This document shows positions 8,088 through 16,920 of a DNA stretch of 33,929 bases, one piece after another. Both the position numbers and the translations under genes were made by a program. The notes beneath the pieces are model-generated. The model ran no database searches, was not told the DNA's origin, and worked only from the letters and a program-made list of their open reading frames with translations. Position 1 is the stretch's first letter. Each line of letters begins with the position of its first letter. Origin of the DNA: RH-chloro-G1 sp003670575. Its GTDB lineage: Bacteria > Chloroflexota > Dehalococcoidia > UBA2979. Location of the stretch: contig CANMOP010000020.1 in NCBI GenBank assembly GCA_947499615.1, forward strand, positions 1 to 33,929, in the 5' to 3' direction.

Positions 8088-8453
8088 ATGGTCATGATCC
8101 TGCTTGGGGCAGCCGCCAGCCAAGGCGTCCGCTCCGGCATTGCGCGTATCGTGCGTGGACCGGACGACCAGGCGCGCGTGCAGGCGGGAGAGATTGGCGT
8201 GAGCATCGAGGCCCGCAATCTCACCCCGCTGCTGGGCCACGCCGCCGCGCTTCTGTGCGAGTCCGGCGGGCCGCTGTGTAGCCTCGCCACTGTGGCGCGC
8301 GAGTTCGGCACGCCACTGGTGGTGGCGCTGCCACGTGCTTCGAGCGTGATCGCGGATGGCGACTTCGTGACCATTGATGGCGCGGCTGGTCTGGTGCTGG
8401 TCCACGGTCGATCCTCGGGCGTGCAACTGCTGGCCGGTGCGCTGAGCGCCTAG
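8088..8453 (+). CDS. Stand-alone phosphohistidine swivel domain without the histidine
   Basis: A 121-residue protein that aligns end to end with the PEP-utilising enzyme mobile domain (PF00391 type) of PEP synthase, pyruvate phosphate dikinase and rifampicin phosphotransferase. The pattern runs GAAASQGVRSGIARIVRGPD, then LTPLLGHAAALLCESGG, VAREFGTPLVV and DGDFVTIDGAAG. In the family the motif GGxLSHAAIVARE carries the phosphorylated His; here it reads GGPLCSLATVARE, with Ser in place of His. A phosphotransfer role is therefore unlikely. No ATP-grasp partner is nearby. The start ATG 8088 has GGGAG 8 nt upstream. The function is unknown; it could be a structural or sensing domain, possibly with the CoA-transferase pair that follows 170 bp downstream. 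Confidence 0.75.
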   Translation: MVMILLGAAASQGVRSGIARIVRGPDDQARVQAGEIGVSIEARNLTPLLGHAAALLCESGGPLCSLATVAREFGTPLVVALPRASSVIADGDFVTIDGAAGLVLVHGRSSGVQLLAGALSA

Positions 8454-8497
8454 CGTCGGCGCATCGAGCGTCGCGTCGCCGACACGGCTTGCTCGGT

Positions 8498-8519
8498 TCC
8501 GGGCGCTCTGCGGCCCGGA
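8498..8519 (+). terminator. Hairpin terminator after the swivel-domain gene
   Basis: TCCGGGC at 8498-8504 pairs with GCCCGGA at 8513-8519. A second GC-rich dyad (GTCGGCG with TCGCCGAC) lies just upstream at about 8455-8483. There is no T tract. It separates the swivel-domain gene from the CoA-transferase pair. Confidence 0.45.
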
Positions 8520-8623
8520 GATATGACGCGAGCAATCACACATGTTCTTCTCGCCGAGGTAGTCTGCCCCTGTCACCGTGAACTGCTGGCGAAATGCAGC
8601 GGTGGCGCGGAAGGAGCAGGGGC

Positions 8624-10036
8624 ATGGAAGAGAAGCCGCTGACCGGGTTTCGCGTGTTGGACTTCACCTGGGTGCGGGCAGGCCCGTGGGCCGCGCGCTG
8701 GATGGCGACACTGGGCGCCGAGGTGATCAAGGTGGAGTGGCCGGATCCCCGGCTGGCGATGAACGGCCGCTACGGCGGCGCGGATGGCGGCCCAATGGCC
8801 TCGCGGCCGCCGGGCGTGCCCCCAGGGCCAAACTCCAGCGGCCACTTCAGTGACAACAACGCCGGTAAGGACAGCGTCACGATCAACGTGCGCAGCGCTG
8901 CGGGCTTCGACGCCGTCAAGCGCCTGATCGCCATGTCCGACGTGTTGATCGAGAACTACAGCTCGCAGGTGATGGAGAGTTGGGGCCTGGGCTACGACGA
9001 GCTGGTGAAGATCAAGCCGGACATCATCTACGTCTCCATGGCGGGGCTTGGGCACACTGGGCGTAACCACGACTACCAGACCATGGGCAACATCGTGCAG
9101 GCGTTGTCCGGGCTGACGCATTCCTCGGGCCTGCCGGACGTGGAGCCGGCCGGCTGGGGTTGGTCGTACATGGACGATACGGGCGGGATGTACGGCGCGA
9201 TGTCCGTGCTCACGGCCCTCTACCACCGTCGATCCACCGGGCAGGGCCAGTACGTGGACCTCTCGCAGGTGGCGGCGGGCATGACGCTGCTGGGGCCCGC
9301 GTTCCTCGACCTCGATGTGAACGGGCGTGGCTCGCGGCGGGAGGGGTATCCCGCGGGCAATCGCGCGGCCTGGCCGGGCGCGCCGCTCGTGAACAACTAC
9401 CGAGGTCAAACGGTGGCGCCGCACAACACCTATCGCACGGCGGGTGGCGGTGACAACGACTGGTGCGTCATCGCCTGCTTCTCCGACGAGGAGTGGCGCG
9501 CCCTCGTGCAGGTCATGGGCTCGCCGGAGTGGGCGCACGAGCAGCGATTTGCGACCTTCGCCGGCCGCCTGGAGCATCAGATCGACCTCGACCGCAACAT
9601 CGAGGCGTGGACACAGGAACAGGACAAGTACGCGGTGATGGATCGCTGTCAGGCGGCTGGCGTTCGCGCCGCGCCGGTCCAGACGAACGAGGATCGCGTG
9701 GACAACGACCCGCAACTGAAGGCGCGCAACGCCTATGTGCCGGCGCCGCATGCGGTGCTCGGCACCTTCCCGCTGCAGAACGCGCCGTTCACGTTCTCCG
9801 AGACGCCGGCGGTGACCGATCGCGCTGGCCCGCTGGTGGGCGAGCACAACATCGCGATTCTCAACGGCAAACTCGGCTTCTCGATCGAGGACATTCGCGC
9901 GGGCTACGCGGACGGCACGTTCTGGCCTGCCAGCGTGCCAATCGAGCCATATCTGGTGGCTGCGCTGGATGCTCATTCGGCGCAGGGAACCTCCGGACAC
10001 GACAGCGCGGGACACGAGAGCACGGTGCGATCATGA
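8624..10036 (+). CDS. CaiB/BaiF CoA-transferase, type A subunit (pair 2)
   Basis: Family III CoA-transferase of 470 residues. It has DFTWVRAGPWAARWMATLG (13-31) followed by AEVIKVEWPDP (32-42), KPDIIYVSMAGLGHTG (131-146), AGWGWSYMDDTGGMYGA (176-192) and the putative catalytic D212 in GQGQYVDLSQVAAGMTLLG. It is longer than the roughly 400-residue norm because of a Gly/Pro-rich insert near residues 45-72 and a Ser/His-rich tail. ATG 8624 follows an AAGGAG site. It is very close to the A subunit at 21090-22448, indicating a fairly recent duplication or parallel recruitment. Its stop overlaps the next gene as ATGA, so equimolar production of an A-B complex is expected. The BbsF type is the nearest characterised comparison I know; the substrate is unknown. 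Confidence 0.92.
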   Translation: MEEKPLTGFRVLDFTWVRAGPWAARWMATLGAEVIKVEWPDPRLAMNGRYGGADGGPMASRPPGVPPGPNSSGHFSDNNAGKDSVTINVRSAAGFDAVKRLIAMSDVLIENYSSQVMESWGLGYDELVKIKPDIIYVSMAGLGHTGRNHDYQTMGNIVQALSGLTHSSGLPDVEPAGWGWSYMDDTGGMYGAMSVLTALYHRRSTGQGQYVDLSQVAAGMTLLGPAFLDLDVNGRGSRREGYPAGNRAAWPGAPLVNNYRGQTVAPHNTYRTAGGGDNDWCVIACFSDEEWRALVQVMGSPEWAHEQRFATFAGRLEHQIDLDRNIEAWTQEQDKYAVMDRCQAAGVRAAPVQTNEDRVDNDPQLKARNAYVPAPHAVLGTFPLQNAPFTFSETPAVTDRAGPLVGEHNIAILNGKLGFSIEDIRAGYADGTFWPASVPIEPYLVAALDAHSAQGTSGHDSAGHESTVRS

Positions 10037-11292
10037 CGCAGGAACGATTCTCGGCTGGCCCATTCGGCGACGTGCGTGTGCTGGAACTCGCCGACGTCAA
10101 AGGCGAATGGTGCGGCAAGTTGATGGCCGACCTCGGCGCCGACGTGATCAAGATCGAGCCGCCCGGCGGCGCGCCCGAGCGTGAGATCGGCCCCTTCTAC
10201 CACGAGGAGGTGCATCCGGAGCGCAGCCTCCATTTCTGGCACTACAACACCAGTAAGCGCGGCGTGACGTTGAACATTGAGACCGAGGATGGCCGCGCGC
10301 TGTTCCGCCAGCTGGTCGCGACGGCCGATGTACTGCTGGAGACCACCCGTCCCGGCTATCTCGCCTCGCTCGGTCTCGGCTACGAACAGTTGCGAGCGTT
10401 GAACCCGCGGCTGGTCATGTGCTCACTGACCGACTTTGGTCAGACCGGGCCGTGGCGCGACTATCTTGGCTCCGACCTGATCCACCTCGCCGCGGGCGGG
10501 CAGATGGAGTCCTGCGGGTACAGCGACGAGGACGTGCCCGGCGCACCGCCGATCGCGCCCGGTGGTGGCAACGGGTGGCACATGGGCTCGCACTACGCGT
10601 ACATCGCGATTGTTACGGCGCTGATCTGGCGGTCGTTCTCCGGCAAGGGCCAGTACATCGACACCTCAGTGCATGGCGCGGCGGCGCTCACGACCGAGAT
10701 GAAGGTGCCGATGTGGATCTATTCGCGCATGCACGTGCGACGACAGACCGGGCGTCAGTCCGTCCCCATTCCGACGCCTCGTGGCCAGTTCCTCTGTAAG
10801 GATGGCAAGTACATCACCACGGGTGGTGGCGGCGGCCGCTTTGCTCCCCCACGCCTCCGCGTGCTGGCGGAGTGGATGGACCAGCATGGTTTCGCGGAAG
10901 ATCTGCTGGACGAGCAGTACGCCGATGCCGCTTTCATCGATCAGCGTCAGTCACACATTGGCGAGGTACTGGAGCGCTTCTGCGCAGGCATCACCTCGGA
11001 GCAGGCGTACCACGGCGCGCAGCAGCGCGGCTTCGTCTGGGGCGCCGTGCGCGCCCCCGAGGACATCGTGCAGGATCCGCATTGGGACGACCGTGGGTTC
11101 TGGACCGAGGTGGCGCACCCGGAGCTGGGCGAGACGTTCACGTACCCGGGCGCGTCCGGTATCTACTCGGCGTCGCCCTGGCAGATATCTCGACGTGCCC
11201 CGCTGATCGGCGAGCACAACGAGGACGTCTTCGGCGCGCTTGGCGTCGACCGGGCCCACCTCGCCGCGCTCCGGGAGGCGGGCGCCGTCTAG
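10033..11292 (+). CDS. CaiB/BaiF CoA-transferase, type B subunit (pair 2)
   Basis: Family III CoA-transferase of 419 residues. Motifs are GEWCGKLMADLGADVIKIEP (24-43), the block FWHYNTSKRGVTLN, MCSLTDFGQTGPW, IAPGGGNGWHMGSHYAYIA and the putative catalytic D210 in GKGQYIDTSVHGAA. The C-terminus has SRRAPLIGEHNEDVF. ATG 10033 lies inside the ATGA overlap with the A gene, and homology starts there. It is closely related to the B subunit at 19767-21020, sharing LTTEM-VP-WIY and the GGGNG-HMG segment. It most likely acts only with its A partner on a carboxylic acid and an acyl-CoA donor. A 270-bp gap follows before the MFS genes. Confidence 0.92.
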   Translation: MTQERFSAGPFGDVRVLELADVKGEWCGKLMADLGADVIKIEPPGGAPEREIGPFYHEEVHPERSLHFWHYNTSKRGVTLNIETEDGRALFRQLVATADVLLETTRPGYLASLGLGYEQLRALNPRLVMCSLTDFGQTGPWRDYLGSDLIHLAAGGQMESCGYSDEDVPGAPPIAPGGGNGWHMGSHYAYIAIVTALIWRSFSGKGQYIDTSVHGAAALTTEMKVPMWIYSRMHVRRQTGRQSVPIPTPRGQFLCKDGKYITTGGGGGRFAPPRLRVLAEWMDQHGFAEDLLDEQYADAAFIDQRQSHIGEVLERFCAGITSEQAYHGAQQRGFVWGAVRAPEDIVQDPHWDDRGFWTEVAHPELGETFTYPGASGIYSASPWQISRRAPLIGEHNEDVFGALGVDRAHLAALREAGAV

Positions 11293-11562
11293 TCGACGGG
11301 CAGGTACGGGCGGGGGCGCAAGCGCTCAACAACGCCGTCCGTGCCTGCCCGCGCCACATGCACGTTGCGAGCCTCGGCGATCGACGGTCGGGTGCACCGG
11401 CCGACGCTTGCCGAACCGCTGTTCCTCGTGCGTATGATGTCCCGTAAGTTTGCGTAAGCGTGATAATGGCCACGCCGGGCACCGATCGGTTCGGTGCTGC
11501 CGCAGTGCCGCGTTCGCGTTGCCACCCGTGTGGATGATGTCGATCGGCCGGAGGGCGTTCGC
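11293..11562 (+). promoter_or_regulatory. Intergenic region with hairpin and possible promoter
   Basis: TATGAT at 11433-11438 may be a -10 box, with TTGCCG at 11408-11413 as a poor, widely spaced -35. A hairpin follows (GCACCGA 11479-11485, TCGGTGC 11491-11497), which could be a terminator or leader structure ahead of the MFS gene starting at 11563. Confidence 0.3.
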
Positions 11563-13038
11563 GTGACTACGTCCCGAAGGCTACTCCCGATCGCCGCGAT
11601 GCTGGTCGTGGTGATGGCTGCGCTCGCGCTGGCAAACTTCCCGGCCCGCCTGGAGGTTCCGCTCTTCGCCGTGCTGGCCGTGATTGCGGTGCTCGCGGTC
11701 ACCACCGGGGTGCGCGAGGTCACTACGGCAGTCAACGCGATGCCGGAGCCGGATGCGGCGCGCGCACCGCAGGCGGTCGCGAAAGAATTCCTCGGCAAGA
11801 CGTTCGGTGCGCTGGCCGACTCGCACTTCCGCATGTTCTACCTCGGCAACGTGCTCCAGTTCGGGTGCATGAACATGCAGTTGGTCGTTCGCGGCTGGCT
11901 GGTGTTCCACCTCACCGGCTCGTTCGCGGCGCTGGGGACCATGGCGCTGGCGAACGCGCTCCCTTCGGTGCTCGCCTCGCCTATCGGCGGGGTGGTCGCG
12001 GACCGGGCGACGAAGAAGACCGTGATCCAGATCGCCCAGATCTATAACGCCGTGAACGCCGCGTTGCTGGCGATCCTCGCGGCCGGGTGGTTCGGGCTGC
12101 ACCTCGAGTTTTGGCACCTCTTCCTGAGCGCGTTCCTGCAGGGCACCGTGAACGCGATCATGCAGCCGTCGCGGCAGTCGATGATCTCCGACCTCGTCTC
12201 GCGGGAGCGGCTGATGAACGCGATCGGCATCAACTCGTCCGGGCAGACGTTCATGCAACTCGTCGCGCCTGGATTCGCCGGATTCCTGATCGCCGCGCTC
12301 AGCCCGTCCTCGGTGTTCGCGGTGATTACTGTGCTGTATATCCTCGCGGTCTCGTTCACGATGCGGCTGCCCGCGCGCCCGCTGTACGCGTTTGTCCCCG
12401 GCGCCGGTGCGCCAGGTCGAGGTGGTCCGCGGCGCGGCGGCGGTGGAGTCGCCGACCTGGTCGCCGGCATGCGGTATGTCGCGACCAACCGCACGATCCG
12501 CGGCATCCTGCTGGTGAACTTCTTCATCGTGATCGTCGCGATGCCGTATACGCAGCTGCTGCCCGGGTTCGTCTCCTCTGTGCTGCATCGAGGGGCGTTG
12601 GAGCAGGGCATTCTGCAAAGCGTGCAGGGCCTGGGCGCCATGGGCGGGGCGGTGTTCGTCGCGTCATCAGCGCCGAAGGGGCGCGGCAAGATGTTGTTGA
12701 TGTGCGGCGCGGTGCTCGGTATCGCCATCGTGGCGTTCTCAGCATCGACCATCTACTGGATATCGTTGCCGATCATGATCTTCCTCGGGTTCGGGCAGTC
12801 GACGCGCATGGCGATCGGGCAGGTGTTGATCCAGGAGTACTCGGAGGACGAGTACCGCGGTCGAGTGGCATCGATCTGGTTCATGCAGTTCGGCATGGTG
12901 CAGTTCGGCACGTTCTTCGTGGGACTGCTCGCCAGCGCCATCGGGCCGCAGCTCGCGATCGGCGGGATGGCGGTCGTGCTCGTGATCGCGATGGCGCTGT
13001 CGTCGGTGTTCGTCACGTCGGTGCGCAACCTCGACTAG
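11563..13038 (+). CDS. MFS_3-type transporter with two extra N-terminal helices
   Basis: Major facilitator carrier of 491 residues of the MFS_3 (EntS/DHA3-like) branch, typically drug or metabolite exporters. The core begins at ALADSHFRMFYLGNVLQFG, with the branch motif GGVVADRATKKTVIQIAQ, then LQGTVNAIMQPSRQSMISDL and VSRERLMNAIGINSSG, and a later DEYRGRVASIWFMQFG. GTG 11563 is chosen because GGAGGG lies 7 nt upstream. This start keeps about 75 residues before the core, including two hydrophobic helices (LLPIAAMLVVVMAALALANF and VPLFAVLAVIAVLAV). Those are not part of the usual 12-helix fold and suggest 14 helices. It is followed 94 bp later by another MFS gene on the same strand. Confidence 0.85.
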   Translation: MTTSRRLLPIAAMLVVVMAALALANFPARLEVPLFAVLAVIAVLAVTTGVREVTTAVNAMPEPDAARAPQAVAKEFLGKTFGALADSHFRMFYLGNVLQFGCMNMQLVVRGWLVFHLTGSFAALGTMALANALPSVLASPIGGVVADRATKKTVIQIAQIYNAVNAALLAILAAGWFGLHLEFWHLFLSAFLQGTVNAIMQPSRQSMISDLVSRERLMNAIGINSSGQTFMQLVAPGFAGFLIAALSPSSVFAVITVLYILAVSFTMRLPARPLYAFVPGAGAPGRGGPRRGGGGVADLVAGMRYVATNRTIRGILLVNFFIVIVAMPYTQLLPGFVSSVLHRGALEQGILQSVQGLGAMGGAVFVASSAPKGRGKMLLMCGAVLGIAIVAFSASTIYWISLPIMIFLGFGQSTRMAIGQVLIQEYSEDEYRGRVASIWFMQFGMVQFGTFFVGLLASAIGPQLAIGGMAVVLVIAMALSSVFVTSVRNLD

Positions 13039-13131
13039 CATCGGAGCAGCCGCGCGATGGCGGGCGGGTTCCTGACCGCGGACCCGCGTACACTCTCGTC
13101 CACGTTCGTCATCGATGGAGGCCGCTGCACC

Positions 13132-14520
13132 GTGAACCTCGACTCGACCCCCACCGGCCTGCGAGGCTCGATCACCGCGGCGTTGCGCCCGCGAGGTTAC
13201 GTGTTCTACGGCTGGTGGATGGTGGTAACCGGCGCGGCTGTGCAGGCCGTGATCGCCGTGCTGTTCAATCAGGCATTCGGTACGTACGCGGTGGTACTCC
13301 GCAACGAGTTCGGGTGGAGCCGCAGTGCCCTGTCCGGCGCGTTCTCCATGGCGGGTGTGGAGAGCGGGATCATGGGCCCTGTCGTGGGGTTCCTGCTGGA
13401 TCGATTCGGCCCACGCAACGTGATGATAGTGGGCATCGCCTGCCTCGGCAGCGGACTGATCGCGTTCGCGTTCATCCATTCGCTGCTGATGTTCTACGTC
13501 GTCTATTTCGTCATGGCGGTGGGCGCCACGCTGAGCGGGTTCTTGGCGATCACGGTGGCGCTGGTCAGCTGGTTTAGCCGTCATCGAGCCAAGGCGCTGG
13601 GGCTCACGCAGGTCGGCTTCGCCATGGGCGGGTTGCTGATTCCGCTGACGGTGGTGGCCATCGAGCGGTTCGGCTGGCGGCCGACGGCGGTCGCTTCTGG
13701 GGTGCTGATCTGGGCCGCCTGCATCCCCCTCGCTGCGTCGATGCGTCGTCGGCCGGAGTTCTACGGCGAGACGCCCGATGGCGTGCCAGCGACCGGTCGA
13801 GACTCCAGTCCGGGTGCGAGCGCGCAGTCCACGCGCGCCGTCGCCACCGATGGGTCGGAGGACTTCACGGTACGGCAGGCCCTGCGCACACGCGGCTTCT
13901 GGTTCATCTCGCTCGGCCATTCCGCGGCGTTGCTGATCGTCTCGGCGGTGATGGTGCACATGTCGTTGCACCTGACGGAGAACCTCGGCTACACGCTCAC
14001 GCAGGCGAGCGGGTTCTTGGCGCTGATGACGGCCATGCAGATGGTGGGGCAGATCAGCGGTGGCATCCTGGGTGACCGCTTCGACAAGCGCGTGATCGCG
14101 ACCGTGTGCATGGTGGTGCATGCCGTCGCGTTGTTGCTGCTTGCGTACGCCACCAACCCGCTGATGGTTGCGGCGTTTGCGGTGATGCACGGCTGGGCAT
14201 GGGGGACGCGTGGGCCATTGATGCAGGCGATCCGCGCCGACTACTTCGGCACCACCCACTTTGGCAAGATCATGGGCTTCTCAACGATGATCGTGACGGT
14301 GGGGAACACCGTCGGGCCGATCGTCGCAGGCATGTTGGCGGACCGCACCGGCGACTATCGCGCCGGGTTCACCGTGCTGGCAATCGGCGCGCTGCTCGGC
14401 TCCGGCTTCTTCATGGCCGCGAAGCGACCTCGCCCGCCGCAGTCCGCCGAGCCCGCAGCGCGCAGCACTGCGGTCGCTGCGCCTGCTCCGCCCGCGAGGT
14501 CGGCGCTCGAGGGGCGCTAG
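13132..14520 (+). CDS. MFS transporter, monocarboxylate/oxalate-formate type
   Basis: Carrier of 462 residues. It opens with RGYVFYGWWMVVTGAAVQAV, the same FYGW start as the carrier at 5103-6452. FGTYAVVLRNEFGWSRSALS and FLLDRFGPRNVM follow, and a second half at FTVRQALRTRGFWFISLG. These are features of the MCT-like MFS branch that transports carboxylic acids. GTG 13132 is chosen for its GGAGG site 10 nt upstream; ATG 13057 would add 25 residues without homology. It lies downstream of CoA-transferase pair 2 and an MFS_3 gene, so an MCT-type carrier accompanies two of the three pairs. It ends convergently with the MFS gene at 14595. Confidence 0.87.
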   Translation: MNLDSTPTGLRGSITAALRPRGYVFYGWWMVVTGAAVQAVIAVLFNQAFGTYAVVLRNEFGWSRSALSGAFSMAGVESGIMGPVVGFLLDRFGPRNVMIVGIACLGSGLIAFAFIHSLLMFYVVYFVMAVGATLSGFLAITVALVSWFSRHRAKALGLTQVGFAMGGLLIPLTVVAIERFGWRPTAVASGVLIWAACIPLAASMRRRPEFYGETPDGVPATGRDSSPGASAQSTRAVATDGSEDFTVRQALRTRGFWFISLGHSAALLIVSAVMVHMSLHLTENLGYTLTQASGFLALMTAMQMVGQISGGILGDRFDKRVIATVCMVVHAVALLLLAYATNPLMVAAFAVMHGWAWGTRGPLMQAIRADYFGTTHFGKIMGFSTMIVTVGNTVGPIVAGMLADRTGDYRAGFTVLAIGALLGSGFFMAAKRPRPPQSAEPAARSTAVAAPAPPARSALEGR

Positions 14521-14561
14521 CCGCTTCAGGACACGTGATCGGTGCTGATTCGCGACGGTCT

Positions 14562-14577
14562 GCATCCCCTTGGATGC
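14562..14577. terminator. Small hairpin between convergent MFS genes
   Basis: GCATCC at 14562-14567 pairs with GGATGC at 14572-14577 around a 4-nt loop. It sits in the 74-bp gap between converging stop codons. The stem is short and there is no T tract. Confidence 0.4.
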
Positions 14578-14594
14578 GGGGTTGGTCGCGCGGG

Positions 14595-15872
14595 CTAGGA
14601 GCTCCCTCGCGCCGCGGTCACGAGCGGAGCGTCCATGCTCCCCGGTGCCCGCAACGAGGGAACGAACACCAGCAACAGGATCGCGAACGCGGTGACCGAG
14701 AGCGCCCCCAGCGCGACCGCCGCCGGCGTCCCAATCCAGGTGGCCACCATCGCGGCCGGCAATCCACCCGCCGCGGCGAGGAAGTACGTCATGCTCCAGA
14801 TGCCCATGACGCGGCCTCGGAGCGCGTTCGGCACTTGGAGCTGTAACGCCGTCATGCCGAGGTTGAGGTAGAGCGACGACGCCACGCCGCCGAGGAACAG
14901 GAACAGCATCGCGATGGGCAGCGTGGTCGCGGCCGTGAACAGCGCGATGAGCACGCCGAACAGCGCGGCGGATACCAGCATGACCGGCCCCTGCGGAATC
15001 CCCTGACGCAGCCGGACTATTGCCACCGTTCCAAGCAACGAGCCCAGGCCGGCCGCTGCCTCCATCCATCCGAAGCCTCGCGCGTCCGTGTGCAGGATCA
15101 CCGTGAAGGCGGGCAGCAGAACCACGTACGACATCCCGAACAGCGACGTGAAGAACGAGAGTCCGATCGTCGCGAAGAACAGACGGTTGCCGAAGACGAA
15201 ACGGAACCCCTCAAGCATTCCCCCGCCGGACTGTGTCGTGCGCGCAGCGATCGGCTCCAGCCGCAGCCGCATGAGCAGCACAACGGAGACCGCGAATGCC
15301 AGCCCGGTGACCGTGAAGGCCTGACCTGGTCCGATGATGGAGATCAGTAGTCCCGCCCCCGCCGGACCAACGATGCGCATGACATTCCAAATCGCGCTCA
15401 TGTACGCCACCGCGCTGGCGGTGGCTCGCATCTCGATCAGCCGCGGGAGGATCGCGTTCTGCGCTGGGGTGCCCAGCGCGAGGAGCGCGCCGACGATCAC
15501 CGACCAGATCACCACGATCGCGACGGTCGCCAACTCGGCGACCACCAGGAACGCCATCGCGAACATGCAGAGCGCCGTGAGGGCCTGCGACCACACCAGC
15601 AGCTTCCGATTGTCGAAGCGATCCGCCAGTGTTCCGGCCGGAACGGACAGCACAATCGTGGGGATCGCCGCCGCAAGGCCAACGATGCCCAGCCAAACCG
15701 GGGATGGCGTCAGCAGGTGGGTGAGCCACCCTGCTCCGATGAACCGGAACTGGAGGCCGAAGACCCGCGCAACGTTGGCCAGCCAGAACTGCCGGTAGTT
15801 TGCGTAACCCAGTGCGCCGAACCGAGGCAACGGCGGTTCCTGCTCGGTGGTGGGGACGGCCGACTCGGACAT
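14595..15872 (-). CDS. MFS_3-type transporter (EntS-like)
   Basis: Twelve-helix exporter-type carrier of 425 residues. It starts its core at FGALGYANYRQFWLANVARV, continues with AGTLADRFDNRKLLVWSQAL, LGTPAQNAILPRLIE and LEGFRFVFGNRLFF, and ends with VPNALRGRVMGIWSMTYFLA. This order is the signature of the MFS_3 branch (enterobactin exporter EntS and macrolide efflux relatives). ATG 15872 has AAGGAG 6 nt upstream; the longer frame upstream is arginine-rich and non-homologous. It is transcribed alone. The divergent 264-bp gap to the dienelactone hydrolase gene probably holds both promoters. The substrate is unknown. Confidence 0.87.
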   Translation of the reverse strand: MSESAVPTTEQEPPLPRFGALGYANYRQFWLANVARVFGLQFRFIGAGWLTHLLTPSPVWLGIVGLAAAIPTIVLSVPAGTLADRFDNRKLLVWSQALTALCMFAMAFLVVAELATVAIVVIWSVIVGALLALGTPAQNAILPRLIEMRATASAVAYMSAIWNVMRIVGPAGAGLLISIIGPGQAFTVTGLAFAVSVVLLMRLRLEPIAARTTQSGGGMLEGFRFVFGNRLFFATIGLSFFTSLFGMSYVVLLPAFTVILHTDARGFGWMEAAAGLGSLLGTVAIVRLRQGIPQGPVMLVSAALFGVLIALFTAATTLPIAMLFLFLGGVASSLYLNLGMTALQLQVPNALRGRVMGIWSMTYFLAAAGGLPAAMVATWIGTPAAVALGALSVTAFAILLLVFVPSLRAPGSMDAPLVTAARGSS

Positions 15873-16135
15873 CGCAACTCCTTCGAGACAGCGTGGACGT
15901 CGCATTGTCGCATTGGACTGCCGATCGTGGCGTGGGAGGCGTTCTCGGAGCTTGCGGCGGTTGTTCGGAGCGCTACGCGTCGCCACCTCGCGAGGTGGGT
16001 GATCGCGCCGCTCGCTGCCCGCCCGTATGCCTCGATCGCGCGACCGGGCGGCGATTGCGAACGTCGCCGAACGGCGTATCGTCTCAGGCGCGCGCGGCCC
16101 CCTCGGCCTGCGATGAGTGCGGAGGATGCTGTCAC

Positions 16136-16903
16136 ATGCCAACCCCATTCCGAACCGACCAGGCCGACGCCACCGTCGCTGAGGCCATTACTATCGCCGG
16201 CGCGAACGGCGACTCGATCGGCGCCTACGTCGCACGCCCCATAACGCCGGGGCCGCACGGTGCGGTGGTATTCATCCACCACGGTCCGGGCTTCGACGAC
16301 TGGAGCCACGAGGTCGCGCTGAAGTTCGCTCGCAAGGGCTACATCACGGTCATGCCGCATCTCTACCACCGCTTCGGTCCGGGCACCGTGGAGGAGGTCG
16401 CGGCACGGCGAACCGCGGCCGGCGGGGTCGCCGATGATCAGGTGGTCGGCGACATTCAAGGCGCCATCAACCACATCCGCACGATCGATGGACACAACGG
16501 CAAGGTCGGCGTCATCGGCCCGTGCTCCGGTGGCCGGCAGGCGTTCCTGGTGGGCACATCGATTCCGGACGAGGTCAACGCCGTCGTCGACCTGTGGGGC
16601 GGCGGTGTGGTGCTCACGCCCGAAGAGCGGACGCCGATGCGGCCGACGAGCCTCGTCGACAATACCGCCGCGTTGACGGCGCCGTTGCTCGGCCTGTTCG
16701 GCAACGACGATGCGAACCCGAACCCGGAGATGGTGAACACGATGGAGGCGGCGCTGCAGGCCGCGGGCAAGGACTACGAGTTCCATCGATACGATGGCGC
16801 GGGGCACGCCTTCCTGTGCTACGACCGTCCGAGCTACCGTCAGGAGCAGGCGATGGACGGCTGGAGCAGGGTCTGGGACTTCTTCGAGAAGCACCTCACC
16901 TAG
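16136..16903 (+). CDS. Dienelactone hydrolase family protein
   Basis: Alpha/beta hydrolase of 255 residues in the dienelactone hydrolase family, which opens lactones and cleaves esters in the cytoplasm. The nucleophile is a cysteine, C130 in GVIGPCSGGRQ, as in true dienelactone hydrolases. The acid is D191 or D192 in LFGNDDANPNP and the base is H224 in YDGAGHAFLCYD. The oxyanion region is VVFIHHGPGFDDW. ATG 16136 has GGAGG about 10 nt upstream; an in-frame extension to 15800 is spurious. It is convergent with the methyltransferase gene, with only 17 bp between stops. It may belong to the carboxylate or aromatic catabolism suggested by the CoA-transferases, but no other ring-cleavage gene is present. 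Confidence 0.88.
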   Translation: MPTPFRTDQADATVAEAITIAGANGDSIGAYVARPITPGPHGAVVFIHHGPGFDDWSHEVALKFARKGYITVMPHLYHRFGPGTVEEVAARRTAAGGVADDQVVGDIQGAINHIRTIDGHNGKVGVIGPCSGGRQAFLVGTSIPDEVNAVVDLWGGGVVLTPEERTPMRPTSLVDNTAALTAPLLGLFGNDDANPNPEMVNTMEAALQAAGKDYEFHRYDGAGHAFLCYDRPSYRQEQAMDGWSRVWDFFEKHLT

Positions 16904-16920
16904 TCCGCCACACCAACGGC

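Noticed and set aside
8573..10015. Minus-strand 480-codon frame opposite a CoA-transferase gene
   Set aside because: It mirrors the coding strand of a clearly conserved enzyme, with low-complexity Arg/His-rich sequence and no ribosome binding site.
2504..11292. CoA-transferase pairs as SmtAB of the 3-hydroxypropionate bicycle
   Set aside because: No other bicycle gene (malyl-CoA lyase, mesaconyl-CoA enzymes, malonyl-CoA reductase) is in the window, and family membership alone does not identify the substrate.
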